Origin: Oceanospirillaceae bacterium
Lineage (GTDB): Bacteria > Pseudomonadota > Gammaproteobacteria > Pseudomonadales > Litoribrevibacteraceae
Assembly: GCA_015665455.1 (NCBI GenBank)
Contig: JADFAD010000005.1
Span: forward strand, 331,525 to 395,524
Reading direction: 5' to 3'
Length of the DNA: 64,000 nt
Shown piece by piece: positions 53,774 to 63,027 of the stretch. Position 1 is the stretch's first letter; each line of letters begins with the position of its first letter. The translations under genes were made by a program, and so were the position numbers. Below the pieces are notes generated by a model. The model saw only the letters and a list, made by a program, of their open reading frames with translations. It was not told the origin of the DNA and searched no databases.

Positions 53774-55693
53774 TTAGTGCAAGTCAGGCACAACACCAAC
53801 TTGTGGCATTTCAGCCAAACCAATATCTCGAGCATGCTGTTCAAAACCTTTGTTCTTCCAGAAAAATGCACCAGGCATTGTCGTTGGAATCACCAAAATA
53901 TAGAACAAAGCACGACCCATCAATAAAGCAACCGTAATGCTCAACGAAGCCAAAGCAGCAACCATAACACTTACCGCATTATCACCAGCAAACACAGCTA
54001 AGAGAGTCATGACGACAGCGCCTGCACCAACCAATACATTTCTTAGTACATACGTATTACCAAATGTCGTCCACTGAATATAGTGAGCAGCAGCACCTTC
54101 ACCACTCTCTGTATTTAGGTAGCGAGCGTGCCCGACTAAACCAATTCCTTCGGCAACCAGACCAATCGCAGAGAATGCAGCAAGTAGCGGTAGGATGTCA
54201 GCAACAGATTCACCGGCAATCAACATTGCAGGAATAATAAACACACCCAGCAACACCGCACCTAAACTGAACATCGTTCCAAAGAATGACGTTAGCACCT
54301 GCCAATGATTCCAAAAAGGACGCGCCTTAATACGGTAAATGCAGTGCATGAAATACAAACCAATTAAACCGGTTACGATTGCAAACACAGCAAAACCAGA
54401 GCTTATTACATCAATGATGGACAACTCCAACCAGCGATTAACCAACTCAAAGAAGGTATACCCAGCAAGTCCCGCAAAGAACATAGCAATACCCAATGCC
54501 TCACGACTCAATGGTGAACTTTGAAGGTTGTTAAACCCTCGATAAAATCGAAGTGGCTTACCTAAGTGTAACGTTGAAAGAACTAAAACCAGTGCCTGTA
54601 AACCAACCATGCTAAACAGCAAAGGAAAATAAACAGAGCTTTGCTTGATCGCAGCAATGGATTCAACACCCATCATTGAGCCAACAAACAGCATTAAGAA
54701 CGCACCAATGATTGCTTGCGTTGATAAAGTAAAGATAACCAATGGGTTTTCACGAGAACTTAAACGAGACAAATTCCAGAAGCGTTCTTTACCGGCCTTC
54801 TCATCCACCACAGAACGGAAAGAACCATCTTCTTCCTTGCGATATTTAATCGGCATGGAATCAGTACGCTCCATTTCATTCGGCATACTACGCGTTTGCT
54901 GGAAACGAATGTTTGGCTGAGTAATCGAAGTGTCTGGGAAACCCGGGATTTCCGTTTTAATCTGATCTCTGTTTTCTGGCGTATTCTCGACCACACCAAA
55001 GTTAAGTGCATTTCCTAAACACGCAGATACACAAGCAGGCTTCAATCCAACTTCGAGTCGATCCACACACATATTACACTTGGACACACGGCCTTTAACC
55101 GGGTCCAACTGAGGTGCATTATATGGACATACCCAAGTACAATAACCACAACCAAAACACGTTTCAGGATCTTGAAGAACCGCACCGTATTCACTGTGTT
55201 TTGTGTAGGCTTTCGTAGGGCAGCCTTTCAAACACACTGGATTATCACAATGGTTACACGCCATCGAGATATTCAGTCGCTTATAATCTGGATAGGTACC
55301 ACCTTCGACATATCCCACAGAACGAAAGGCGATGTGCGCCGGATTCTCGTTCTTTTCACTACAAGCAGCTTCACAAGCATGACAACCAATACAGTTATCT
55401 GCCGTAAAGTGGAAACCATGCTGCTTATTTCGGTTGGGGTTTGCGCCAACTTCAGGGTTACCATTAATGAACATGGAGTTCCCAACAGAACCGGTACTGT
55501 CTGACCATTTTAAGAGATCAATTTTTTCTCCATAGCGATTTTCTTCATTCACCGATGGATCTTGTAGCTTCGCGTAATTTTGTTCGCCTTGACGAATATT
55601 AAAAATCGGGCGTTCAGTTGAATCCAAATCCGAGTTATCCGTACCAATTTGATCCAAGCGATCACGGAGCTTATACCAAGCACTCATTAACAT
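53774..55693 (-). CDS. Fused DmsB-type ferredoxin and DmsC-type membrane anchor
   Basis: A 639-residue protein. Residues ~90-290 are a four-cluster ferredoxin of the DmsB/NrfC type with Cys groups CIGCHACEAAC, CNHCDNPVCLKGC, CFGCGYCTWVC and CNMCVDRLEVGLKPACVSAC. The C-terminal ~330 residues hold about eight membrane segments of the DmsC/NrfD-like quinol-oxidising anchor. It is placed 13 bases after a nitrate-reductase-like catalytic gene. As one chain it can feed quinol electrons to that enzyme on the cytoplasmic side (no signal peptide on either). Confidence 0.85.
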   Translation of the reverse strand: MLMSAWYKLRDRLDQIGTDNSDLDSTERPIFNIRQGEQNYAKLQDPSVNEENRYGEKIDLLKWSDSTGSVGNSMFINGNPEVGANPNRNKQHGFHFTADNCIGCHACEAACSEKNENPAHIAFRSVGYVEGGTYPDYKRLNISMACNHCDNPVCLKGCPTKAYTKHSEYGAVLQDPETCFGCGYCTWVCPYNAPQLDPVKGRVSKCNMCVDRLEVGLKPACVSACLGNALNFGVVENTPENRDQIKTEIPGFPDTSITQPNIRFQQTRSMPNEMERTDSMPIKYRKEEDGSFRSVVDEKAGKERFWNLSRLSSRENPLVIFTLSTQAIIGAFLMLFVGSMMGVESIAAIKQSSVYFPLLFSMVGLQALVLVLSTLHLGKPLRFYRGFNNLQSSPLSREALGIAMFFAGLAGYTFFELVNRWLELSIIDVISSGFAVFAIVTGLIGLYFMHCIYRIKARPFWNHWQVLTSFFGTMFSLGAVLLGVFIIPAMLIAGESVADILPLLAAFSAIGLVAEGIGLVGHARYLNTESGEGAAAHYIQWTTFGNTYVLRNVLVGAGAVVMTLLAVFAGDNAVSVMVAALASLSITVALLMGRALFYILVIPTTMPGAFFWKNKGFEQHARDIGLAEMPQVGVVPDLH

Positions 55694-55706
55694 TTTCTAG
55701 CCCCTC

Positions 55707-57911
55707 TTAGAACGTTCTTCGTTCTGCATTCAATTCGCCAGCTAATTGCTGATCTACTTTTTCAATTCTGACTGCACATTGCTTAAATGCAGGCTGTCTC
55801 GAATGAGGGTCCAATAGACCCAGAGATACACGGTTAACACAGTCATGGAAGTGGAATGGAATGAAGACCATGTTCCTCGGAACACGCTGAGTCAGCTGAA
55901 CCATTACAACGGCATCACCTCGGCGACTGACCAAACGAACGTAAGATTGATGCTCAACACCTAACTCACAAGCAGCATCTGGGTTCATCTCCATGTAAGG
56001 TGTCGGGCTGAACTTATTAAGGTTTCCTAACTTACCTGTACGTGTACGCGTGTGGAAATGTTCAACCACTCGACCCGAGTTCATCCAGAACGGATAATCG
56101 TCATCCGGCACTTCGTTATTATTAATGAATGGCAACGGTATTAGATTTGCCTTGCCATCTGGCGTCTGAAAAACACCATCGCTGTACAAGCGAGCATCGC
56201 CGTTAGCGACCTCATCTTCTTGTTTATCATCTTCACGATATGGCCATTGAATCCCACGAGATTTTTCAATCAAGTCGTGAGTCATGCCGGAAATATCCAA
56301 AGTACGTTTATCACCTTTAGACAGTTGCTTCATTTCATTAAAAGCACCTTCCGGTGTTTCAGGGAAATGAATCTTTTGTCCATTCGGGAAACGTTTTGCC
56401 AATTCTTTGAAGATCCAGAAGTCTGGTTTGGATTCACCCTTCGGTTTCACAACCTGACGAACAATATTTACTCGACGTTCGGTATTGGTAAAACAGCCTT
56501 CTTTCTCTGCCCAAACTGCCGCAGGTAAGAACATGTGCGCATACTGAGTTGTTTCAACATCAGCGTAAGCATCTTGAATTACTAAGAAATCCAGTTTTTC
56601 CAGTGTCTTACGAATACGAGCCGTATTTGGCATTGAGGTCATCGGGTTCGTTGCTACTAACCAAAGCCCTTTAATCTGACCTGTTTCAATGGCTGGAAAG
56701 ATATCTGTTTCCGTTAAACCACGTTTCTTAGGGAAGAATTCTTCATCAATGCCCCAGAAATTAGCAATCTCTTTACGGTGTTCTGGTTTTTCAAGTGCAC
56801 GATAACCAGGAAGACCTGAACATGAAGACCATTCACGAGTCCCCATTGCATTACACTGACCAGTAATCGAAAGACTTGTACCACCTGGCTTACCGATATT
56901 ACCGGTAATTAGATTAAGGCTATTAATCCCCACTACACCGTCTGAACCATGGGTACTTTGGTTAATTCCCATTGTCCAAATAGACATTGCCGCACCCGCC
57001 TTTGCATAAAGACGAGCAACATTACGAATGGTATCTTCATCGATTCCGCAAATCTTAGAAGCCGTAATTGGATCGTAATCTTTAACACACGCCTCGACTT
57101 CTTCAATACCATTGGTGTGCGCGTTGATGTATTCACGATCTTCTAGCCCTTCAGCAAGAATCACATGCATCAGACTGTTCATAAGCACCAAGTCAGTGCC
57201 AGGGGTAATAGGCAAGTGCATATCAGCGAACTGCGCCAGCATAGTCACTCGAGGATCAACAACAATTAAAGGGAAGTTGCGCTTTTCAAGTGCTTCTTTT
57301 AAACGCCAGTAAATGATTGGGTGCTGCTCTGGAAGATTTGAACCCCAAGCAATTAAGCACTCAGTGTGTTCGAAATCATCATAACAACCAGGAGGCCCAT
57401 CCGAACCGAATGAACGCTTATAACCGGACACAGCAGAAGCCATACACAATGTCGTGTTGCCATCGTAGTTATTTGAGCCGATGCAACCACGCGCTAGTTT
57501 ACCCAAGCTGTAAAACTCTTCCGTTAACAACTGACCTGTTGAGATAATCGCAAAGCTGTCTTTACCGTGTTGTTCTTGAATCCGCTGAATCTCTGCACCC
57601 ATATGATCAAGCGCATGATCCCAATCCGTCTCTTTGAAATCTTCTTCGTAAGGTTTATCGCGCATCAAAGGTTTATCACCGCGACCAGCTGCTTTAAATA
57701 GCTCGTGTTCAAAAATACCTTTAATACAAAGTTTGCCTCGGTTCACATCCGCATCCGCAACACCTTGCGTTGCTACCGCGTTACCATCTTCATCAAGGCC
57801 AACATTAATAGAACATCCTGTTGAGCAGTAGCCACAGGTTGTGTACTTCCATTCTTTAACCTGTTTATCGGCTATTCGAATGGGATTTCTGTCTTTACGA
57901 CCAAAAAGCAT
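55707..57911 (-). CDS. Cytoplasmic molybdopterin nitrate-reductase-like catalytic subunit
   Basis: A 734-residue bis-MGD enzyme of the NasA/NarB clade. The N-terminal [4Fe-4S] ligands are in CGYCSTGCSINVG and LCIKG. NTTLCMASAVSGYKRSFG contains the probable Mo-ligand Cys, matching RLCMSSSV of the other NasA. There is no Tat signal and no C-terminal BFD domain, in contrast to the NasA at 16225-18954. The next gene supplies a fused ferredoxin/membrane partner, so this reductase is probably quinol-linked. The context (narK, nirBD, nrtABD) indicates nitrate as substrate. GAGGAG lies before the ATG. Confidence 0.85.
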   Translation of the reverse strand: MLFGRKDRNPIRIADKQVKEWKYTTCGYCSTGCSINVGLDEDGNAVATQGVADADVNRGKLCIKGIFEHELFKAAGRGDKPLMRDKPYEEDFKETDWDHALDHMGAEIQRIQEQHGKDSFAIISTGQLLTEEFYSLGKLARGCIGSNNYDGNTTLCMASAVSGYKRSFGSDGPPGCYDDFEHTECLIAWGSNLPEQHPIIYWRLKEALEKRNFPLIVVDPRVTMLAQFADMHLPITPGTDLVLMNSLMHVILAEGLEDREYINAHTNGIEEVEACVKDYDPITASKICGIDEDTIRNVARLYAKAGAAMSIWTMGINQSTHGSDGVVGINSLNLITGNIGKPGGTSLSITGQCNAMGTREWSSCSGLPGYRALEKPEHRKEIANFWGIDEEFFPKKRGLTETDIFPAIETGQIKGLWLVATNPMTSMPNTARIRKTLEKLDFLVIQDAYADVETTQYAHMFLPAAVWAEKEGCFTNTERRVNIVRQVVKPKGESKPDFWIFKELAKRFPNGQKIHFPETPEGAFNEMKQLSKGDKRTLDISGMTHDLIEKSRGIQWPYREDDKQEDEVANGDARLYSDGVFQTPDGKANLIPLPFINNNEVPDDDYPFWMNSGRVVEHFHTRTRTGKLGNLNKFSPTPYMEMNPDAACELGVEHQSYVRLVSRRGDAVVMVQLTQRVPRNMVFIPFHFHDCVNRVSLGLLDPHSRQPAFKQCAVRIEKVDQQLAGELNAERRTF

Positions 57912-57968
57912 GGTTTGACGCTCCTCAAAACAACTTGCACCATATTAATGCAGCAAAGCTAAAACCAA

Positions 57969-57984
57969 CGCATCATTCGCACCA
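57969..57984 (-). promoter_or_regulatory. Possible sigma-54-like promoter of the molybdoenzyme operon
   Basis: The minus strand reads TGGTGCGAATGATGCG with exact GG-N10-GC spacing but several mismatches. A TGCACAAAA word lies about 105 bases upstream (58090-58100). Weaker than the other sigma-54-like sites here. Confidence 0.35.
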
Positions 57985-58096
57985 GCACTATGCAACATTT
58001 AATATAAGTTATTGTTTTTTATATATTTTAAATAATCACTAATCTAGAAATGCAATTAACGAGCCACTTTATATATATTTATAAATAGCGTGCACA

Positions 58097-58126
58097 AAAA
58101 AAGACCGGCAAATGCCGGTCTTTTTT
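58097..58126 (-). terminator. Terminator of narK
   Basis: AAGACCGGCA and TGCCGGTCTT form a perfect stem with a 2-base loop, flanked by A and T runs, 18 bases past the narK stop; symmetric enough to work both ways. Confidence 0.9.
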
Positions 58127-58143
58127 GGAACACGCTTCAGCGA

Positions 58144-59613
58144 TTAGTGAACGCTAATCATCTGAACTTCACCGTTTTCATCAATCTCCGCAATCTCACC
58201 CTTTGGCTCTTTCATAAAGAACAAAGTAACAAACCCAAGAACTGCAGTTCCCGCGATAACCAAGAAGAAAACTTGGTAATCAACCATTGAAAGAATTGTT
58301 AAGTAAAATACTGCACCAACGTTACCATAAGCACCTGTCATACCAGCAATCTGACCAGTCAGGCTACGCTTAATTAAAGGAACGGCTGCAAATACAGCAC
58401 CTTCACCTGCTTGAACAAAGAAAGAACAAGCCATTGCAGCAATAATAGCAACAACTAACGGCCAGCTAGAGTCGATCATCGACATAACCACATATCCAAC
58501 AGCTAGACCCGCAGTTAAAATCAACAACGTTTTCTTACGGCCAAACTTATCAGAAATATAGCCGCCACCAGGACGGGACATCAAGTTCATAAAGGCATAA
58601 GCAGAAGCAACCAGACCAGCTTGAACCATAGACAGAGCAAAGGTATCAGCAAAGAACAAAGGCAACATTGAAACAACCGCCAACTCAGAACCAAACGTTG
58701 CAAAATACAGAATATTCAATACAGCGACTTGCTTGAACTGATAGCGATGGATTTCAGGTACTTCTTCTGTAAATACATTTTTATTAACCACCCACACTTT
58801 GTGCGAATCATAAACATACAGCAGAGCAAGGCCTACATAGATAACGTTTGAAGCGAGCTCTGAAAGCATATCAACACCATTAGGTGATAACTTCCAAGTT
58901 AATAGAGCAAGTGCAGCATACATAGGAATTTTCATGATCAGCAATAAAAAGAAATCACCTTTTGAAGTAACTTCCATTGCCGCATTGCTTTTAGGCTTAA
59001 AGTAAGTAGAACCTTTTGGCGTATCTCGAACATTCGAGTACCAAACAAAACTAAACACTAAAGATAAAAGGCCTGTGACACCAATGGCATATCTCCAGCC
59101 ATCTTCGCCGCCAAAAATTAACGCAATGGCTGGTAACGTCATTGCGCCTGCAGCTGAACCAAAGTTCCCCCAACCGCCATAAAAACCTTCCGCTGTACCT
59201 AATTGTTTAGCAGGGAACCATTCAGAGACCATGCGAATGCCGACAACAAAACCAGCCCCCACAAAGCCTAAAAGAAAACGAGCTAACGCCGCCTGTTCAA
59301 AATCTTGCGCTAACGCAAACATAAAACAAGGAATACTGCCTAAAAACAGAATAGAAGCATAAACAATACGCGGCCCATACTTATCGGTAAGCATGCCTAT
59401 AATGACACGAGCAGGTATCGTTAACGCCACGTTTAGAATAAGTAATGTTTTGAATTGAGCACCAGTTAATCCCAGTGACTCAGAGATAACACCACCTAAC
59501 GGTGCATGGTTAAACCACACATAGAACGTTAGGAAAAATGCAATCCAACTCATGTGGAGAATTTTCATTTTTCCCGAGAAAGAAAAAATATTGAATTTAT
59601 CAGCAGTACTCAT
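58144..59613 (-). CDS. narK: Nitrate/nitrite MFS transporter
   Basis: A 489-residue NarK-type permease with about 12 transmembrane segments. The first loop FNHAPLGG and motifs GMLTDKYGPRIVY, FLGFVGAGFVVGIRMVSEWFPAKQLGTAEGFYGGWGNFGSA (two nitrate-signature halves) are diagnostic of the nitrate/nitrite porter family. It lies upstream of the second nitrate reductase and, with the ABC transporter, gives two nitrate uptake routes. AAGGA lies before the ATG. Confidence 0.93.
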   Translation of the reverse strand: MSTADKFNIFSFSGKMKILHMSWIAFFLTFYVWFNHAPLGGVISESLGLTGAQFKTLLILNVALTIPARVIIGMLTDKYGPRIVYASILFLGSIPCFMFALAQDFEQAALARFLLGFVGAGFVVGIRMVSEWFPAKQLGTAEGFYGGWGNFGSAAGAMTLPAIALIFGGEDGWRYAIGVTGLLSLVFSFVWYSNVRDTPKGSTYFKPKSNAAMEVTSKGDFFLLLIMKIPMYAALALLTWKLSPNGVDMLSELASNVIYVGLALLYVYDSHKVWVVNKNVFTEEVPEIHRYQFKQVAVLNILYFATFGSELAVVSMLPLFFADTFALSMVQAGLVASAYAFMNLMSRPGGGYISDKFGRKKTLLILTAGLAVGYVVMSMIDSSWPLVVAIIAAMACSFFVQAGEGAVFAAVPLIKRSLTGQIAGMTGAYGNVGAVFYLTILSMVDYQVFFLVIAGTAVLGFVTLFFMKEPKGEIAEIDENGEVQMISVH

Positions 59614-59626
59614 TACGAGGTCCTTA

Positions 59627-59671
59627 CTAAGTTAAAAGTTTTGTTGCCCTAACTTAGCAATTAAAACACCA
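59627..59671 (-). promoter_or_regulatory. Sigma-54-like promoter and overlapping inverted repeat ahead of narK
   Basis: The minus strand TGGTGTTTTAATTGCT (59656-59671) has GG-N10-GC spacing and an intact TTGCT. An exact 8-bp inverted repeat CTAAGTTA/TAACTTAG (59627-59634 and 59650-59657) overlaps the -12 end. An NtrC-like half site, CGCACCAATTAAAGGCA, lies at about 59788-59804. The inverted repeat may bind a regulator. Confidence 0.45.
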
Positions 59672-59808
59672 CGAAACACTTTATTCTTATTTATCAACAA
59701 CATAGAAATAAAAAATATAATACTTTCTTTAAGAATGAGCGAAACAATAGACTCTCAGCCCTGTCCACGCCCAATCCGAGACCTAAACGCACCAATTAAA
59801 GGCATAAA

Positions 59809-61251
59809 TCAAAATGCATCCATAGGCGCTATCGATTGTGCATACAACATCAGCTCTTCAAGCAAGAACTGTGCATCTGCTTTCTCCGGAAATAAACCAA
59901 ATGCCTCATTTAAAAGCTGAGGATAGTTCGCTAGGCATCTAGGCGCACCATATCCTTGCTCCATCACCGAACGATATTTATGTTGCTCCCACTCAACACG
60001 CTCTTCATCATTTAACGCCTCAGGATAATTTCTACCTCTGCACCGAAATAGCAACTCAGGCGCACGAGCATCTTGAAACGAAAGCTCAGTTGGATCCAAC
60101 TGAGCAATATCTGAGCGACCGATGTAATCCATCAGTTCTTTATCGCGTCTAGGGAAGAAACCACTATAGAGCATTCGATCTACGTCGGTTTCATCCTTCC
60201 CTTTGAATGCGAATACTTCATTTAATTGGCTAATCAGGTGTTGCTTTGTTTGCCACTTTTTCCAGTTCTCTCTGCACTTAGGTAAATCGTGTCCCCACTT
60301 CAGTGCAATATCATCCGTCAACATTTTCGCAGCAACCATCATAGGCGACTTATTTGCATGAATAGTCTTAAAAGGTATCCTTTCAAGATTCCCAAGCTCC
60401 TCTTTAGACGAGAAAATTCTTTTCTGAATTTGCTCTACTGACAGCCCTTCTAACTCATCAGGGTCAAATGCAAGATCAATAGAGTGCACTGCATTGACAT
60501 TCGTTGCGTCAACGCACAACGGAAGTACAAGGGCCATGCAACCCCTATCTGCACCAAACATGGATGATATATGTAAGACCGGTTTATTAGAGCCTACGGA
60601 CAGAGTATCTAGAACTTCCTTTTTTTGTCTCAAAGAAAACGCATAATCAAATAAGCGCGGTGCTTTCTCTTTAATCAATTTTGCAATGGCAATGGTCGCG
60701 TACACATCAGACAAGGCATCATGTGCATTTTCATGCCCAATACCGTTAGCAACCGTCAACTCTTCAAGTTTAAAGCTTGTAGTTCCATCTTCTTTTTTCG
60801 GCCAGTTTATTCCATCAGGTCTTAATGCATGGGTCAGTCGCACAACATCAATTAAATCCCAACGACTGTTCCCATTTTTATATTCTCGTGCATAAGGATC
60901 TATAAAATTTTTATAGAACAAATTACGAGTAAACTCATCATCAAAACGAATGCTGTTATAACCCACAACACACGTACCTGACTCAGAAAAACGTTCATTG
61001 ATTCGACGAGCAAAGTCGACTTCCGAGAAGCCCTCTCTATTCGCTTGCTGAGGCGTAATTCCGGTGACTAAGCACGCAATTGGATCAGGGAGATAATCCT
61101 CTGCTTGGCGACAGAAAAACATATCAGGCTCACCAATGATGTTTAAATCTGAATCTGTACGAATACCGGCAAACTGAGAAATTCTATCTACACGAGCATC
61201 AGCGCCAAATGTTTCGAAGTCGTACCAATAGTATGTACCCTGATAGCTCAT
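59809..61251 (-). CDS. sbcB: Exodeoxyribonuclease I
   Basis: A 480-residue 3'-5' single-strand DNA exonuclease of the DnaQ-like superfamily. The catalytic acidic residues are in WYDFETFGAD (Asp11, Glu13), VVGYNSIRFDDEFTRNLFY and NAHDALSDVYATIAIAKL. The C-terminal ExoI SH3-like and helical region (FFPRRDKELMDYI, ELLFRCRGRNYPEAL) is complete. Length is near the E. coli enzyme (475). AAAGGTAAT precedes the ATG. Ordinary housekeeping gene; no link to its neighbours is seen. Confidence 0.92.
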   Translation of the reverse strand: MSYQGTYYWYDFETFGADARVDRISQFAGIRTDSDLNIIGEPDMFFCRQAEDYLPDPIACLVTGITPQQANREGFSEVDFARRINERFSESGTCVVGYNSIRFDDEFTRNLFYKNFIDPYAREYKNGNSRWDLIDVVRLTHALRPDGINWPKKEDGTTSFKLEELTVANGIGHENAHDALSDVYATIAIAKLIKEKAPRLFDYAFSLRQKKEVLDTLSVGSNKPVLHISSMFGADRGCMALVLPLCVDATNVNAVHSIDLAFDPDELEGLSVEQIQKRIFSSKEELGNLERIPFKTIHANKSPMMVAAKMLTDDIALKWGHDLPKCRENWKKWQTKQHLISQLNEVFAFKGKDETDVDRMLYSGFFPRRDKELMDYIGRSDIAQLDPTELSFQDARAPELLFRCRGRNYPEALNDEERVEWEQHKYRSVMEQGYGAPRCLANYPQLLNEAFGLFPEKADAQFLLEELMLYAQSIAPMDAF

Positions 61252-61339
61252 GCTATTACCTTTAATAGATCAATAATTTTTGGAAATGGTATGTGTTTAT
61301 AACGGTGCAGGTCAATGAGAATAAGGTTTTGATAGCATA

Positions 61340-61379
61340 TTGCTTGACTCTTGATCGAAATATGATAGCGTACTAGTAC
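61340..61379 (+). promoter_or_regulatory. trp promoter and TrpR operator overlapping the trpR start
   Basis: TATGAT (61361-61366) is a good -10 box, with TTGCTT (61340-61345) as a possible -35 at 15 bases. GTACTAGTAC (61370-61379), a perfect palindrome with the CTAG core of TrpR operators, ends at the base before the trpR ATG. With the start predicted near 61373 the mRNA would have almost no leader and no Shine-Dalgarno sequence. Confidence 0.65.
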
Positions 61380-61622
61380 ATGAGTACAGACAAAAAATAT
61401 ATGCAAGACTTAGCTGAGCACTTTCTTACGGCAAAAGACCATGAAAGTATGAATAAAATACTCCACGGAATCTTAACGCCATCTGAATTGAGTGAAATAA
61501 GCAAACGTCTACAAATTTTTAGATTGCTTGAATCTGGTATGCCTCAACGTCAAATAGCAGAAAAGCTCGGTGTTGGTATTGCAACTGTTACACGTGGTTC
61601 ACGTGCACTAAAGAACGAATAG
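61380..61622 (+). CDS. trpR: Trp operon repressor family protein
   Basis: An 80-residue TrpR/YerC-like repressor. The helix-turn-helix QRQIAEKLGVGIATVTRGSRALKN is nearly the textbook TrpR reading head, and LAEHFLTAKDHESMNKILHGILTPSE is the preceding helical core. It is shorter than E. coli TrpR (108). It begins directly at its probable operator and is followed 7 bases later by trpE, so trpR controls its own operon. No ribosome site precedes the ATG. Confidence 0.88.
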   Translation: MSTDKKYMQDLAEHFLTAKDHESMNKILHGILTPSELSEISKRLQIFRLLESGMPQRQIAEKLGVGIATVTRGSRALKNE

Positions 61623-61629
61623 GTCAGTT

Positions 61630-63027
61630 ATGTATAAAAAGCCATCTCGAATAGAATTACCACGGAAACCTCACTACATTACTATTGGTGCAGATTGTGA
61701 TTTCTTTGGCTTATTCAAGAAAATTGAAAAGCGTTACGATAACTGCTTTTACTTAGAATCTCTTGGTGAAGATAGTCATATTGCCAGACACTCAATTATC
61801 GGTTTTGATCCTGAGCAGATATTTTATGCAAACGATAAAACACTAACAATTGAAGAACGAAACGGCTCGAAAGAATGCTTTGAAAGTGACAACCCCTATT
61901 ACTTGTTACGCGAAATTATTCCACAGAATGTCATATCCAGAAAATATGCAGGCGGACTGACGGGCTATTTAGGCTATGACAGCATGAATTACTTCGAGCC
62001 AACCCTTAGCCTCCAAAGCAGCACTATGTTCGATGCGTTTCGTTTCGGGCTATTCAAAGACGGTTTAATCTTAGACAAGATGACAGGTGAAGTAATTTAT
62101 TTCTATTACACCGACAGTCGCTTAGACCTTGTTAAAGATCTGATTGCCGCTCAAGAAATTCAGAATGGGCCACTTACCGTAACCCCTACTGAAGAGACCA
62201 TGACGCAAAAAGAACACCGAGCGGCAGTCCTCAAAGTAAAACAAGATATTATTAACGGAAAAATATTCCAAACCGAAGTGGGTTTCAAAAAGCGCTTCCA
62301 TTTGGATGGCGACACCATAAATATCTACGAACAGCTTCGTGAAATTAATCCATCACCACAAATGTACTACGTTAAATTTGGAGAACAAAAACTAATTGGT
62401 GCGAGCCCAGAGCTGTTGTTCCGTCTTCGCCAGGGAGAAATGGAAACTTTCCCACTCGCAGGCACAGCCCTGAGAGGTAAGAATAAACAAGAAGATACTG
62501 CGTATGCCAGAGCATTACTTAATGACCCTAAGGAAATCGCCGAACATAATATGATTGTTGATTTACATCGCAATGACATCGGCCGAGTTGCTCAGTTTGG
62601 CACAGTTAAGGTGCGAAGCTTAATGGACATCAAACGCTTCAGCCACGTACAGCACATTGCCAGTGAAATCGTAGGTATCATGTCTGATAAAGAAGACATG
62701 TTCTCAGCACTCGCCAGTAACTTCCCCGCAGGAACATTGACTGGTGCCCCTAAAATTGAAGCCATGAAAATCATCGACGATCTAGAAAATGATGGACGTG
62801 GCCCCTATGGTGGGGCAGTCGGTCATTTTTCTTTTAATGGTGACTGTACCTTTGCGATTCCAATTCGAACTGTATTTGCTAATGGCCAAGAAGCATATGT
62901 CCAAACATGTGGCGGTAATGTGTATGACTCAAACCCTGAAGACGAATACGAAGAAATCCGCAGAAAGTTTGCAGGTACAAAAAAGGTTTTAGACCAGTTT
63001 TCACCTAAAGAGCAGGAGCAAGCGTAA
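61630..63027 (+). CDS. trpE: Anthranilate synthase component I
   Basis: A 465-residue chorismate-utilising enzyme. C-terminal catalytic motifs FPLAGTALRGK, DLHRNDIGRVAQFG, FPAGTLTGAPKIEAM and YGGAVGHFSFNGDCTFAIPIRT are complete. The N-terminal tryptophan-feedback region (CFYLESLGEDSHIARHS) resembles the LLES-type inhibitor site, which favours TrpE over PabB, as does operon context with trpR. It makes anthranilate from chorismate with the trpG glutaminase. Its stop overlaps the trpG ATG (TAATG). Confidence 0.88.
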   Translation: MYKKPSRIELPRKPHYITIGADCDFFGLFKKIEKRYDNCFYLESLGEDSHIARHSIIGFDPEQIFYANDKTLTIEERNGSKECFESDNPYYLLREIIPQNVISRKYAGGLTGYLGYDSMNYFEPTLSLQSSTMFDAFRFGLFKDGLILDKMTGEVIYFYYTDSRLDLVKDLIAAQEIQNGPLTVTPTEETMTQKEHRAAVLKVKQDIINGKIFQTEVGFKKRFHLDGDTINIYEQLREINPSPQMYYVKFGEQKLIGASPELLFRLRQGEMETFPLAGTALRGKNKQEDTAYARALLNDPKEIAEHNMIVDLHRNDIGRVAQFGTVKVRSLMDIKRFSHVQHIASEIVGIMSDKEDMFSALASNFPAGTLTGAPKIEAMKIIDDLENDGRGPYGGAVGHFSFNGDCTFAIPIRTVFANGQEAYVQTCGGNVYDSNPEDEYEEIRRKFAGTKKVLDQFSPKEQEQA

